Source: Halopseudomonas phragmitis (GTDB lineage Bacteria; Pseudomonadota; Gammaproteobacteria; Pseudomonadales; Pseudomonadaceae). From it: DNA of 64,000 nt. The notes beneath the pieces are model-generated. The model was not told where the DNA came from. It saw nothing but the letters and a program-made list of their open reading frames with translations, and ran no database searches. Location of the stretch: assembly GCF_002056295.1 (NCBI RefSeq), contig NZ_CP020100.1, forward strand, positions 1 through 64,000, written 5' to 3'. This document shows, in pieces, positions 7,593 to 16,239 of this stretch (position 1 is the stretch's first letter; the number at the start of each line of letters is the position of its first letter). The position numbers and the translations under genes were made by a program.

Positions 7593-7777
7593 TTTTTCCC
7601 GGCTGTCTGCGCATCAATGCGAACACACGCGAACATCAAAGCCGGTCAGAACAAGGGTTTATGTCAAAAGGCGAACTGATGCGAACACCGGTGAACCGGG
7701 GTCACAGTCAACATGGATGATCTTGCGCACAGCACAGGTCCGAACCGAAAGTTACACGAACGCCAAGTGTACCCCGT
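7593..7777. other. island/chromosome junction region, no gene
   Basis: This 185 bp stretch lies between the integrase promoter region and the end of the diguanylate cyclase gene. It should contain the right attachment site. ATGCGAACAC occurs twice (7618-7627 and 7679-7688). No tRNA or tmRNA fragment is visible. Without the left end of the element the core site cannot be fixed. Confidence 0.4.
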
Positions 7778-8968
7778 TCAGGCCAGTACCACCCGATTTC
7801 GCCCGGCACGTTTACCCTGATAGAGCCCTTTGTCGGCCCGGCGAATAGTGTCCCGAATGGTTTTTTCATCATCCTGAACCCGAGTAACTGCAAAAGTAGC
7901 GGTCAACGGGTAATCGCGGTCACTGCTCAACAACAAAGGAGACTGTTCCAGCGCCTGGCGTAGCCGCTCAACCATACAGCCGGCCTGCTGCTCATCGGTA
8001 TCGGGCAGCAGCATGATGAACTCCTCGCCGCCAAAACGCCCCAGGACATCGGACTGGCGCATGTGCCGGGCAAACAGACTCGCCACATGCCTGAGTGCAG
8101 CATCTCCGGCGTCATGGCCAAGCTTGTCATTCAAGGCTTTGAAGTGATCAAGGTCTGCGATGCACAGACACATCGGCGAGTTCTGCCGACGGCAACGCTC
8201 ACGCTCACGGACAAACAGCATTTCGTATTGGCGTCGATTGAACAACCCAGTCAGCGGGTCAGTGGTCGCCTGGCGCTTGAGTTCAAGCTCCAGCGCCTCG
8301 CGCCGCTCAATCTCGGCCTTGAGCTCACGATTGGCCTCGGCCACCTCGGTATACAACGCGAACTCATGGCGCTGCACCAGTTGCAGACGCAGGGCCGCAA
8401 CAAAACCTACCACCACCGGCAACATCAGGATGAACGACACCCCGACCAGCAATCCAGTGGAAAGCCCCGTGAGCGCCAGGCAATAAAGAGTACCGGCAAT
8501 ACCGAACAACGCCGCCAGCAAGGTCGGATATACCCGGCTGGGAATGAAGATAAACATGCTGATCAGCATGATCAGGGTCACACCGATGTTCCAGATGACG
8601 ATATCCGGACGAGCAAAGTAGATCAGAAAGAACAGGACGAAGCCCAACGCCTCCAGAGCGGTTACCGCATAACCGGTGGTGGCCAGCTCCGGCCGCTGGC
8701 CGAGTCGCCAGGCAAACGCCAACAGCAAAGCCGCCTGCAGAATGCGGGTGGACATCAGTATCAGGAAGCCGTCACTCCAGCCCAAGTCCAGGTAATCAAG
8801 CCCGCCAAACAACAGCAGCAGAATCGCCCAGACCAGCACGGCCACCCGCAAATGCCGTGCCATAGAGGGCTCGATATGCCTGCGAAACGCCTGTTCGACC
8901 TCAGGCTCGACGAACTCTCCACGCCAGGTAGAGAGCCGATATGAGAGCGCAGCATCTGTTTCTGCCAT
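7778..8968 (-). CDS. membrane diguanylate cyclase (GGDEF protein)
   Basis: This 396-residue inner-membrane enzyme would make cyclic-di-GMP from two GTP. Residues about 40-195 form five or six membrane-spanning helices resembling a small sensor module, followed by a coiled linker (205-232) and a GGDEF domain from about 233. The active-site loop is GGEEF (313-317), and the product-inhibition site RQSD (304-307) is present five residues before it, so the enzyme appears active and feedback-inhibited. The start at 8968 is preceded by GGGGA; an open frame continues upstream into the initiator tRNA gene and is not coding. It stands alone, so its sensory input is unknown. It is the first host gene beyond the phage island. 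Confidence 0.9.
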   Translation of the reverse strand: MAETDAALSYRLSTWRGEFVEPEVEQAFRRHIEPSMARHLRVAVLVWAILLLLFGGLDYLDLGWSDGFLILMSTRILQAALLLAFAWRLGQRPELATTGYAVTALEALGFVLFFLIYFARPDIVIWNIGVTLIMLISMFIFIPSRVYPTLLAALFGIAGTLYCLALTGLSTGLLVGVSFILMLPVVVGFVAALRLQLVQRHEFALYTEVAEANRELKAEIERREALELELKRQATTDPLTGLFNRRQYEMLFVRERERCRRQNSPMCLCIADLDHFKALNDKLGHDAGDAALRHVASLFARHMRQSDVLGRFGGEEFIMLLPDTDEQQAGCMVERLRQALEQSPLLLSSDRDYPLTATFAVTRVQDDEKTIRDTIRRADKGLYQGKRAGRNRVVLA

Positions 8969-9136
8969 ACATCCCCGCCCCGCAATGTCAGCATTATTAT
9001 TATGTGTATCACTATTAAACAAAATTACACGAATGCCAAGCATAAAGCACGGCGCAAATGCTGCCAATTTGGCATCATGCAATTTCCGTCTGACCCACCC
9101 GTCTCTGCACAGGAAAAATCTTTTTTCATCAGACGC

Positions 9137-9164
9137 TTGACAGTTATTCGCGAATGCGTAGAAT
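9137..9164 (+). promoter_or_regulatory. sigma-70 promoter of the initiator tRNA gene
   Basis: TTGACA at 9137-9142 and TAGAAT at 9159-9164 are separated by 16 bp and placed just before the tRNA. The following GC-rich stretch GGCGCC is the discriminator type seen in stable-RNA promoters under stringent control (general knowledge). Confidence 0.75.
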
Positions 9165-9176
9165 GGCGCCCTCTGA

Positions 9177-9253
<77 letters not shown>

Positions 9254-9260
9254 GTTTACA

Positions 9261-9299
9261 AAACCGCTGATCGGCGCAAGCCAATCAGCGGTTTTTTTT
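9261..9299 (+). terminator. rho-independent terminator of tRNA-fMet
   Basis: An 11 bp perfect stem, AAACCGCTGAT (9261-9271) with ATCAGCGGTTT (9284-9294), is followed by an uninterrupted T run to 9299. It sits 7 bp after the tRNA end. Confidence 0.9.
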
Positions 9300-9337
9300 A
9301 TGCTCAGAAGAACGCTATCAAAGGCTCAACCGCGCCT

Positions 9338-9979
9338 TCAGCGCGGCTGCAAACTGAATGGTTCGACCAGCCCGGCGCCGATCGCCATACCTACCAGCGC
9401 CGGCAGACTGTCGGCCTGCATGCGCTTCATCACCCGCGCACGATATAGATCCACGGTCTTGACGCTGACATGCAGCTGCTCAGCGATTTCCCGATTGCTG
9501 TAACCCTGCACCAACGGCAGCAAAATGTCTCTTTCACGCGGGGTCAGGCTATCGAGCCGGGCCTGGACCTCATACCGGGCCCGCTGGTTGGTGGCGATTA
9601 CCGGTTGACGGTTGAGCGCTCGCTGGACGCTGTCGAGCAGCAACTGTTCGTTGTAGGGCTTTTCGATAAAGTCGACCGCACCACCGCGAAAGGCCCGGAC
9701 CACAATCGGCACATCGGCGTGAGCGCTAACGAAAATGACCGGCAACTCGAGGCCACGCTCACGCATCGCCTCCTGCACCGCCAGCCCACCCATGCCCGGC
9801 ATGCGGATATCCAGCAGAACACAGGCCGGTACCATTGGGTCACAGGCATCAAGAAAGGCCTGACCATTGGTGAACGGCAGCGCCTTAAGTCCGACCGAGT
9901 CAAACAGCCAGACGGTGGAGTCGAGCATGCCCTGGTCATCATCGACAACATAAACCAGTTGCTGGGACATCTCGGGCAT
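9338..9979 (-). CDS. FixJ/NarL-type response regulator
   Basis: This 213-residue regulator has an N-terminal receiver domain with the acidic pocket DDD (13-15), the phosphorylation site Asp57 in LLDIRMPG and Lys107 in FIEKPY. It is followed by a LuxR-type helix-turn-helix (about 145-205) with LTPRERDIL and SNREIAEQLHVSVKTVDLYR. It should bind DNA when phosphorylated by the sensor kinase encoded just upstream in the same operon (41 bp gap). The ATG at 9979 is preceded by AAGGAG; an upstream ATG at 10114 overlaps the kinase gene and is rejected. The likely target is the divergent acyl-CoA synthetase, permease and porin operon; this is inferred from position. Confidence 0.88.
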   Translation of the reverse strand: MPEMSQQLVYVVDDDQGMLDSTVWLFDSVGLKALPFTNGQAFLDACDPMVPACVLLDIRMPGMGGLAVQEAMRERGLELPVIFVSAHADVPIVVRAFRGGAVDFIEKPYNEQLLLDSVQRALNRQPVIATNQRARYEVQARLDSLTPRERDILLPLVQGYSNREIAEQLHVSVKTVDLYRARVMKRMQADSLPALVGMAIGAGLVEPFSLQPR

Positions 9980-10019
9980 GCGCGCTCCTTTTATTGTTCG
10001 CAAAATCAGGGCTGGCAGC

Positions 10020-11471
10020 CTAATCGACACTGGCGCCAACCGGCAACCAGCAATGCAGGCATAACCCACCATCGTCAACCGGCAGTGCTTCAAGCCCACC
10101 ACCAAAGCCTTCAACGATACCCTGACTCATCGACAGGCCCAAGCCCAAACCATCCGGCTTGCTGGTATAGAACGGGGTGAACATCTTGCTGCGCTCGTCC
10201 TCGGACAAGCCCGGCCCCTGATCGATCACCCGTATATGTACCAGCCCGGCAGCACTGTCGAGTTGCAGGGTGATCTGTGAGGACGCTTGCGGATGGCGTT
10301 CACGATTGGCCTCGATAGCGTTGCGCAGCAGGTTCAGCAGCACCTGCTGCAACAGGATTGGATCGACCTGAACCAGTGGCACCTCAGCAGCGAACTGCTC
10401 GACCACGCTGATCTGATGCTGGACGGCCTCCCAGGCACAGAGGTTGACCGCTTCACGCAACAACTGTGCCGGCGCGAGCCGTTGCAGTCGGCGCTGACCC
10501 TTGCGCAGAAAGCCGCGCAGCCGGCGAATTACCGCCGCCGCATGCTCGGCCTGCTCACTGATCCGGGCCAGCCCCTGTTCGACCTTCTCCAGCCCTACCT
10601 GCCCTTGGTGCGCGCCGCTCAGGTAACGCTGACTGGCACTGGCATAGTTGAGAATCGCTGCCAGTGGCTGGTTCAGCTCATGGGCAATTCCCGAGGCCAG
10701 CTCGCCCAGGGTCGCCAGCCGGGCGGCGTGGGCCAGCTCATCCTGCAGCCGACGGTTGCTTTCCTCGCTATGGATTCGCGCAGTGATATCCCGCGATACG
10801 CTGATGACCTCGACCACGCTGCCGGTGTAGGTTTCGCGGATGGCCCGGCTGGCAGTCTCGAACCAGAGATAGTGACCATCGTTATGCCGGATCCGGTAAG
10901 TCACTGTCAGGTAGCCGTCCTGCTCCAGAGCACGCCGGTAACGCTCACCCAATTGGGCACTGTCTTGCGGATGGTAGAGGTTTTGAATCGAACTGCCACG
11001 CAGTTGCTCGGGCGAGTAACCGAGCAACGTACGAGCAGCTGGCGAGGCGTCGAGAAACACTCCATCCGGGGTATGGCGGGAAATCAGATCGGTGGTGTTC
11101 TCGACAATCAATCGATATAGCCGATGAGCTACGGTAGCTTCATGCTGTAGGCGCAGGCTCTCGGTCGCATCCCGGCCACGTACCAGCACGGCCGCCAGCG
11201 CCGGCTGGGGGATATAGCTCCAGAGCAGATAACGCTCCCCAACATGGGCTTCCACCTCGTCGATGCAGCGCTGCTGGCGGCGACAGGCTCCGACCAGGGC
11301 CTCATGATTGGCCGGTAACCAGTCCGACAACCCGGGTCCACTAGCCAGCAACTGCTGCAACGCCGGATTGCCCTCGTCGGTGCACGCATCGGTAATCAGC
11401 AGACTGGGCTGCGGGTCACTGTCGAGCAGCTGCCTGGCCGCCCGGCGCAATGTGCTGAGCTGTGTCTTCAC
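10020..11471 (-). CDS. cytoplasmic PAS sensor histidine kinase (FixL-type)
   Basis: This 483-residue kinase has no membrane segments. An N-terminal region (1-110) of unknown fold is followed by a PAS domain (about 115-235, with DGVFLDASPAARTLLGYSPEQL). The dimerisation domain holds the phospho-acceptor His264 in SGIAHELNQPLAAI, and the ATPase domain has N-box LLNLLRNAIEA, GPGLS and GLGLGLSMS. It would sense a cytoplasmic signal and phosphorylate the response regulator that follows. I see no clear heme-binding His position and cannot claim oxygen sensing. The start is GTG at 11471 with AAGGA at a suitable distance. A perfect palindrome lies immediately upstream of this ribosome site, suggesting control at its own promoter. 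Confidence 0.88.
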   Translation of the reverse strand: MKTQLSTLRRAARQLLDSDPQPSLLITDACTDEGNPALQQLLASGPGLSDWLPANHEALVGACRRQQRCIDEVEAHVGERYLLWSYIPQPALAAVLVRGRDATESLRLQHEATVAHRLYRLIVENTTDLISRHTPDGVFLDASPAARTLLGYSPEQLRGSSIQNLYHPQDSAQLGERYRRALEQDGYLTVTYRIRHNDGHYLWFETASRAIRETYTGSVVEVISVSRDITARIHSEESNRRLQDELAHAARLATLGELASGIAHELNQPLAAILNYASASQRYLSGAHQGQVGLEKVEQGLARISEQAEHAAAVIRRLRGFLRKGQRRLQRLAPAQLLREAVNLCAWEAVQHQISVVEQFAAEVPLVQVDPILLQQVLLNLLRNAIEANRERHPQASSQITLQLDSAAGLVHIRVIDQGPGLSEDERSKMFTPFYTSKPDGLGLGLSMSQGIVEGFGGGLEALPVDDGGLCLHCWLPVGASVD

Positions 11472-11480
11472 TCAAATTCC

Positions 11481-11500
11481 TTATAGTAAAAATACTATAA
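11481..11500. promoter_or_regulatory. perfect 20-bp palindrome, candidate operator
   Basis: TTATAGTA (11481-11488), AAAA, TACTATAA (11493-11500) is an exact inverted repeat. It lies in the 149 bp divergent region between the sensor kinase (start 11471) and the acyl-CoA synthetase (start 11621), directly upstream of the kinase ribosome site. The surrounding DNA is very AT-rich against a GC-rich background. It is a good candidate for binding by the response regulator. Confidence 0.6.
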
Positions 11501-11620
11501 TACTTTAGATTATCTTCCATATATCACAGAAATAAACTATAAATCCCATCGTGAAAGTCTGGTAGCCAGATCCGGACCTGTCACTACAAGAGCCAACAAA
11601 TAACCAGCCCAGGTGTTGCC

Positions 11621-13240
11621 ATGTCGATTTTTCAGGAAGGTCTGTCCCAGGCCCCGGTCAACCATATCGCTCTGAGCCCACTGAGTTTCATCGAGCGGAC
11701 CGCCAGCGTCTACCCGCATTACCCTGCCGTGATCCATGGCGCAATCCGCCGCGATTGGGAGGAAACCTATCAGCGCTGCCGACGGCTGGCTTCGGCGCTA
11801 CAGGGTCGTGGCATTGGTGCCGGCGACACCGTAGCCGTCATGCTGCCGAACATTCCGGCCATGCTTGAAGCCCATTTCGGCATCCCCATGATCGGTGCGG
11901 TCCTCAATACCCTCAACGTGCGCCTGGATGCCGAAGCCATCGCCTTCATGCTCAACCATGGCGAAGCCAGGGCACTGATCACCGACCGAGAATTCCATGT
12001 GGTCATCCGTGAAGCCCTGCAGCTCATCAACCGACCGATTCTGGTCATTGACGTCGATGATCCGGAATACGGTGAAGGCGAAGCGGTCAGCGACCTTGAT
12101 TATGAAGCCTTTCTTGCCGAGGGCGATCCCGAGTTCGCCTGGCACTGGCCCAGTGACGAATGGCAGGCGATCTCGCTGAACTACACCTCCGGCACCACCG
12201 GCAACCCCAAGGGCGTGGTCTACCACCACCGCGGCGCCTACCTCAATGCGCTGGGCAACCAGATGACCTGGGGCATGGGCCAGCACCCGGTATACCTGTG
12301 GACCCTGCCGATGTTCCACTGCAACGGCTGGTGCTACCCCTGGACCGTCACCGCCCTGGCCGGCGTACATGTCTGTCTGCGCCGGGTCGACCCCCAGAAG
12401 ATTCTCAACCTGATAGATGAGCATCAGGTCACGCACCTGTGCGGCGCGCCCATCGTCCTCAATGCCCTGGCCAACATGCCGGAATCGGCCAAGGCCGCCA
12501 TCGACCATCCGGTCAAGGCGATGGTCGCCGGCGCCGCGCCGCCGGCCAAGGTGATCGGCTCAGTCGAGGCCATGGGTATCGAAGTGACCCACGTATACGG
12601 CCTGACTGAGGTCTATGGCCCGGTCACCGTTTGCGCCTGGCATGAAGAGTGGAACGAGCTGCCACTGGACGAGCGGGCCCGACTCAAGTCGCGTCAGGGC
12701 GTGCGCTACCCGACCCTGGAAGGGGTGATGGTGGCCGATCCCCAGACCTTGCAGCCGGTGCCGCGCGACGGCGAAACCATCGGCGAGATTTTCATGCGCG
12801 GCAATACCGTGATGAAAGGCTATCTGAAAAACCCCGAAGCCACCGCCGAAGCCTTTGAAGGCGGCTGGTTCCACACCGGTGATCTGGCGGTCTGCCACCC
12901 CAACGGCTATGTGGAAATTCGCGACCGGCTCAAGGACATCATCATCTCCGGTGGCGAGAACATCTCCACCATCGAAGTTGAAGACACCCTGTACAAGCAC
13001 CCGGCAATACTCGAAGCCGCAGTAGTCGCTCGCCCGGACGAGAAATGGGGCGAAACACCCTGCGCCTTTATCGCCCTCAAGGGCAGTCAGCAGGCCAGTG
13101 CCGAGGACATCATGCAGTTCTGCCGCGAACACCTGGCCGGCTTCAAGGTGCCCAAGACCGTAGTGTTTACAGAACTGCCCAAGACCTCGACCGGCAAGAT
13201 CCAGAAATTCGTGCTGCGCGACTGGGCCAAACAGCTCTGA
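11621..13240 (+). CDS. AMP-forming acyl-CoA synthetase
   Basis: This 539-residue enzyme of the ANL superfamily would activate a carboxylic acid to its CoA thioester using ATP, through an acyl-adenylate. The phosphate-binding motif is YTSGTTGNPKG (188-198). The adenine-binding region is THVYGLTEVYGP, the HTGDLAVCHPNGYVEIRDRLKD stretch supplies the ribose-binding Asp and hinge, and the final catalytic Lys lies in KTSTGKIQKF (about 529). It resembles AlkK-type medium-chain and methylmercaptopropionate-CoA ligases, but substrate cannot be decided from sequence. It is first in an operon with a permease and an OprD-like porin, divergent from a two-component system, so the substrate is probably an imported organic acid. 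Confidence 0.9.
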   Translation: MSIFQEGLSQAPVNHIALSPLSFIERTASVYPHYPAVIHGAIRRDWEETYQRCRRLASALQGRGIGAGDTVAVMLPNIPAMLEAHFGIPMIGAVLNTLNVRLDAEAIAFMLNHGEARALITDREFHVVIREALQLINRPILVIDVDDPEYGEGEAVSDLDYEAFLAEGDPEFAWHWPSDEWQAISLNYTSGTTGNPKGVVYHHRGAYLNALGNQMTWGMGQHPVYLWTLPMFHCNGWCYPWTVTALAGVHVCLRRVDPQKILNLIDEHQVTHLCGAPIVLNALANMPESAKAAIDHPVKAMVAGAAPPAKVIGSVEAMGIEVTHVYGLTEVYGPVTVCAWHEEWNELPLDERARLKSRQGVRYPTLEGVMVADPQTLQPVPRDGETIGEIFMRGNTVMKGYLKNPEATAEAFEGGWFHTGDLAVCHPNGYVEIRDRLKDIIISGGENISTIEVEDTLYKHPAILEAAVVARPDEKWGETPCAFIALKGSQQASAEDIMQFCREHLAGFKVPKTVVFTELPKTSTGKIQKFVLRDWAKQL

Positions 13241-13287
13241 GCCCGACGCCAATCACAGCGCACAACCCGTTTCACAACAACAACAAG

Positions 13288-13308
13288 CGGCCGGACCCGT
13301 TCCGGCCG
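13288..13308 (+). other. intercistronic hairpin before the permease gene
   Basis: CGGCCGGA (13288-13295) pairs perfectly with TCCGGCCG (13301-13308) around CCCGT. It ends 2 bp before the permease ribosome site GGAGG (13311-13315). There is no T run, so it is more likely an mRNA-stabilising or processing structure than a terminator. Confidence 0.5.
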
Positions 13309-13321
13309 ACGGAGGCTTATC

Positions 13322-14698
13322 ATGCAAATGTTCAAGCGCGCCGACGGCGCCGAGCAACCCTATTGGCCCTGCGGTCCGTTCAAGATCCGTCTGCCCTTCA
13401 TTCATTACCGCTGGGAAACCGCCGAAATGCTCCAGGCGCTGATCATGTTCGTGGTCAGCCTGGGCATGATTCCGCTGCTGGAAAAATTCCTCGGCCTGCC
13501 CTACGACGTGGCGCTGGCCTATGTGGTGGTGTGCGGCATAGGTTTCATGCTGCCAGCTCTGCTTGGGGTGCCCATGGTGCCAGGCTGGATTACCCCGGCG
13601 ATCCCGGTGGTACTGCTGTTTCTCGGTGATTTCGAGCCCGGCCCGGAAGCGATCCAGGCGCTGTTCGCGTTGCAGTTTCTGGTCTTTCTGATCTTCCTGA
13701 TTCTCGGCATCACCCGGCTCGGCAGCGTGATGGTGCGCATTGTGCCCAACTCGATGAAGGGCGGGATCATCATCGGCGCCGGTATCGCCGCACTGATGGG
13801 CGAAATCTCCAGCGGCGGGCGTCTGGCCAACACGCCGATCTCGCTGGTTCTCGGCAGCCTGATCTGCCTGTACCTGATGTTCTCGGTATCGTTCAAGGGC
13901 CTGACCGAGCGTCTGCCGTTCATGCGCAAGATCGTTAACTACGGCATGGTGCCAGGGATGCTGATCGCCATCATCGTCGGCATTGCGGTTGGCGAGTACA
14001 AAATGCCCGATGTGCGCTGGGGCATCACCACACCGGCGTTCGGCGAGATGTGGAACTACCTGCCGTTCATGCTCGGTTTTCCGGAGTTCAAGGTATTTCT
14101 GCTGGCGGTGCCAACCGCAGTGATCGCCTACATCATCGCCTTCGGCGACATCATCGTCGGCCAGTCACTGATGCAGCGGGCCGATGAACTGCGCCCGGAC
14201 GAAGTGATCGAGAACAACATCGACCGCGTCCACCTGGTCACTGCCATCCGTAACGCCCTGCACGCTTTCTTCGCTCCCTACCCGGGCCTGGCCGGACCGA
14301 TCTGGACCGCCGTCGCCGCGACCATGGCCGAGCGCTACAAATACGGCCGCAAGGCCATGGACTCAATCTACAGCGGTGCCGGCACCTTCTGGATTACCGG
14401 CTTCATCGCTCTGTTCATGTTGCCGTTGGTTAGCTTCTTCCAGCCGGTACTGCCAATCGCCCTGTCACTGACCCTGATTCTGACCGGCTACATCTGTCTG
14501 ATGGTCGGCTTCGAGCAGCTCAACAACAACACCGAGCGCGGCGTAGCCGGCACCATGGGTGTGGTCCTGGCAGTCTACGGCGCAGGCTGGGGCCTGGCCG
14601 CCGGCGCCGTGCTGTACCTGCTGGTCGAGCGCACCCACATCCTGCGCTTTCGCAGCGTCAAGGACCATGCCGAGACCAAAGCCCCGGCCCGCGACTGA
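13322..14698 (+). CDS. SLC23/NCS2-family permease
   Basis: This 458-residue protein has about 12 hydrophobic membrane segments from residue 35 onward and a charged cytoplasmic C-terminus. The sequence resembles proteins annotated as solute carrier family 23, the family that includes nucleobase and ascorbate permeases, though this branch is distant and its substrate is unknown. The PGWITPAIPVV and GGIIIGAGIAALMGE stretches are characteristic of this subgroup as I remember it. The ATG at 13322 follows GGAGG by 6 bp. Located between an acyl-CoA synthetase and an OprD-like porin, it is most simply read as the inner-membrane importer of the acid that the synthetase activates. Confidence 0.75.
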   Translation: MQMFKRADGAEQPYWPCGPFKIRLPFIHYRWETAEMLQALIMFVVSLGMIPLLEKFLGLPYDVALAYVVVCGIGFMLPALLGVPMVPGWITPAIPVVLLFLGDFEPGPEAIQALFALQFLVFLIFLILGITRLGSVMVRIVPNSMKGGIIIGAGIAALMGEISSGGRLANTPISLVLGSLICLYLMFSVSFKGLTERLPFMRKIVNYGMVPGMLIAIIVGIAVGEYKMPDVRWGITTPAFGEMWNYLPFMLGFPEFKVFLLAVPTAVIAYIIAFGDIIVGQSLMQRADELRPDEVIENNIDRVHLVTAIRNALHAFFAPYPGLAGPIWTAVAATMAERYKYGRKAMDSIYSGAGTFWITGFIALFMLPLVSFFQPVLPIALSLTLILTGYICLMVGFEQLNNNTERGVAGTMGVVLAVYGAGWGLAAGAVLYLLVERTHILRFRSVKDHAETKAPARD

Positions 14699-14722
14699 AC
14701 ACAACAATAAAAGAGGATGACC

Positions 14723-15961
14723 ATGAAATTACTGCAAACCACTGCCCTGCTCGGCCTCAGCGGCCTGCTGGCCCTGCCGGTCAATGCGGCTTTCCTTGAG
14801 GACAGCCAGACTCGCCTGGAACTGCGCAACTTCTATTTCAACCGCGACTTCCGTCAGTCCGGTGCCGCGCAAAGCAAGGCTGACGAATGGGCTCAGGGCA
14901 TTCGCCTCGACTGGCAGTCCGGCTACACGCCGGGCCGCTTCGGCGTTGGCCTGGACGCCATCGGCCTGCTCGGCATCAAGCTCGATTCCAGCCCCGACCG
15001 CACCGGTACCGGCCTGCTCAAGGCCGACCGCAGCGAAGGTCGTGCGATGGACGAATACGCCCAGCTCGGCCTGACCGCCAAGCTGCGACTGGATGAGCAT
15101 GTGCTGCGCCTGGGCACCCTGCTGCCACAGCTGCCGCTGGCCATGCACAACGACAGCCGCCTGTTGCCGCAAACCTTCCGCGGCGGCTGGCTGCAGGCCA
15201 AGGGCAGCGACGCCCTGAGCTTCGACCTGGGCCGCTTCGACGCCATCAACCTGCGCGACTCCTCCGATCACCAGCGAATGCGTCCGGTGCAGGGTGGCGC
15301 ACGCAACGTCAGCGTACGCGGCAAGCCTGACAGCAATGCCTTTGACTTCGCTGGCGCCAGCTATCGGTTCAACCCGGATACCCGCGCCAGCTACCACTAC
15401 GGCGAGCTTGACGGCATCTACCGCCAGCACTATCTGACCCTGAACCACAGCCGCACGCTGGGCACCGGCCGACTCAGCGCCGATCTGCGTTACGCCGACG
15501 CCAGCAACGCCGGGCGCAGCAACATCGACAACCGCATGACTAGTCTGGCACTGGCCTGGCAAACCGGTATGCAGCGCTTTGGCGCCAGCTACCAGCAGAT
15601 GAACGGCCGTACCGGCTTCGCCTATCTCAACGGCACCGATCCATTCCTGGTCCACCTGGTACAGATCAACGACTTCGCCAACCGTGACGAGCGCAGCTGG
15701 CAACTGCGCCACGACTACAGCTTTGCCAACCTCGGCCTGCCGGGCCTGAGCCTGATGAACCGCTACACCCATGGCGACAACATCAAGCTGGCCAGCGGTC
15801 GCGGCAGCGAGTGGGAACGCAACACCGACCTGGCCTATACGGTCCAGAACGGCCCGCTGAAAAACCTGTCCGTACGCTGGCGCAATGCAACCTACCGCAG
15901 CAGTTTTGCCAGTGACCTGGATGAGAATAGGTTGATTGTTGGTTACACCTTTGCTTGGTAG
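14723..15961 (+). CDS. OprD-family outer-membrane porin
   Basis: This 412-residue protein has a signal peptide (about residues 1-22, cleavage near VNAA-FL), then repeated amphipathic beta-strands with DSQTRLELRNFYFNRDF at the mature N-terminus and a C-terminal strand ending in VGYTFAW, an aromatic residue typical of outer-membrane barrels. The pattern fits the OprD family of substrate-selective 18-strand porins that bring carboxylates and amino acids across the outer membrane in Pseudomonas. I chose the ATG at 14723 because AGAGG at 14712-14716 is correctly spaced for it, while the ATG at 14717 touches the ribosome site. It closes the acyl-CoA synthetase and permease operon, 24 bp after the permease stop. 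Confidence 0.88.
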   Translation: MKLLQTTALLGLSGLLALPVNAAFLEDSQTRLELRNFYFNRDFRQSGAAQSKADEWAQGIRLDWQSGYTPGRFGVGLDAIGLLGIKLDSSPDRTGTGLLKADRSEGRAMDEYAQLGLTAKLRLDEHVLRLGTLLPQLPLAMHNDSRLLPQTFRGGWLQAKGSDALSFDLGRFDAINLRDSSDHQRMRPVQGGARNVSVRGKPDSNAFDFAGASYRFNPDTRASYHYGELDGIYRQHYLTLNHSRTLGTGRLSADLRYADASNAGRSNIDNRMTSLALAWQTGMQRFGASYQQMNGRTGFAYLNGTDPFLVHLVQINDFANRDERSWQLRHDYSFANLGLPGLSLMNRYTHGDNIKLASGRGSEWERNTDLAYTVQNGPLKNLSVRWRNATYRSSFASDLDENRLIVGYTFAW

Positions 15962-16097
15962 ACCGTGCCACCGACATTCTGATCGACGCTTTCGTGTAAT
16001 GCCGCTCGACAGGCCAGCCAAGGGCGCCAGGATATTCCTGTGTATGATCAGAATGCCGGCCCAGATTTTGCTCAGCCACCCGCACAAGACTGGCACA

Positions 16098-16204
16098 CGT
16101 TCTTGTCGGGCGCCTGTTCTGGACCGTCGATGCCCTGGACGGGCATCGTCGAGCGCCCAGGGATGGGTTCACAGCGTGTCCAGAACAGGCGCCCGACAAG
16201 AACG
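16098..16204. repeat. palindromic intergenic repeat, copy A (hairpin core only)
   Basis: Two perfect 27 bp inverted arms (16098-16124 and 16178-16204) flank a 53 bp loop. The loop contains a smaller inverted repeat, GATGCCC/GGGCATC. The inner arm parts (CCTGTTCTGGAC and its complement) and loop are nearly the same as copy B at 35843-35949, while the outer arm sequence differs. The copy lies in the 278 bp gap between the porin and the hydrolase gene, which holds no other gene. It could form a very stable RNA hairpin ending the porin transcript. Confidence 0.8.
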
Positions 16205-16239
16205 CAGAACTCATCACCTCACGTAACGAGAACCCCACC

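Noticed and set aside
14729..16096. 455-codon frame opposite the porin gene
   Set aside because: It mirrors the porin codons and runs into the palindromic repeat; composition is unlike a real protein.
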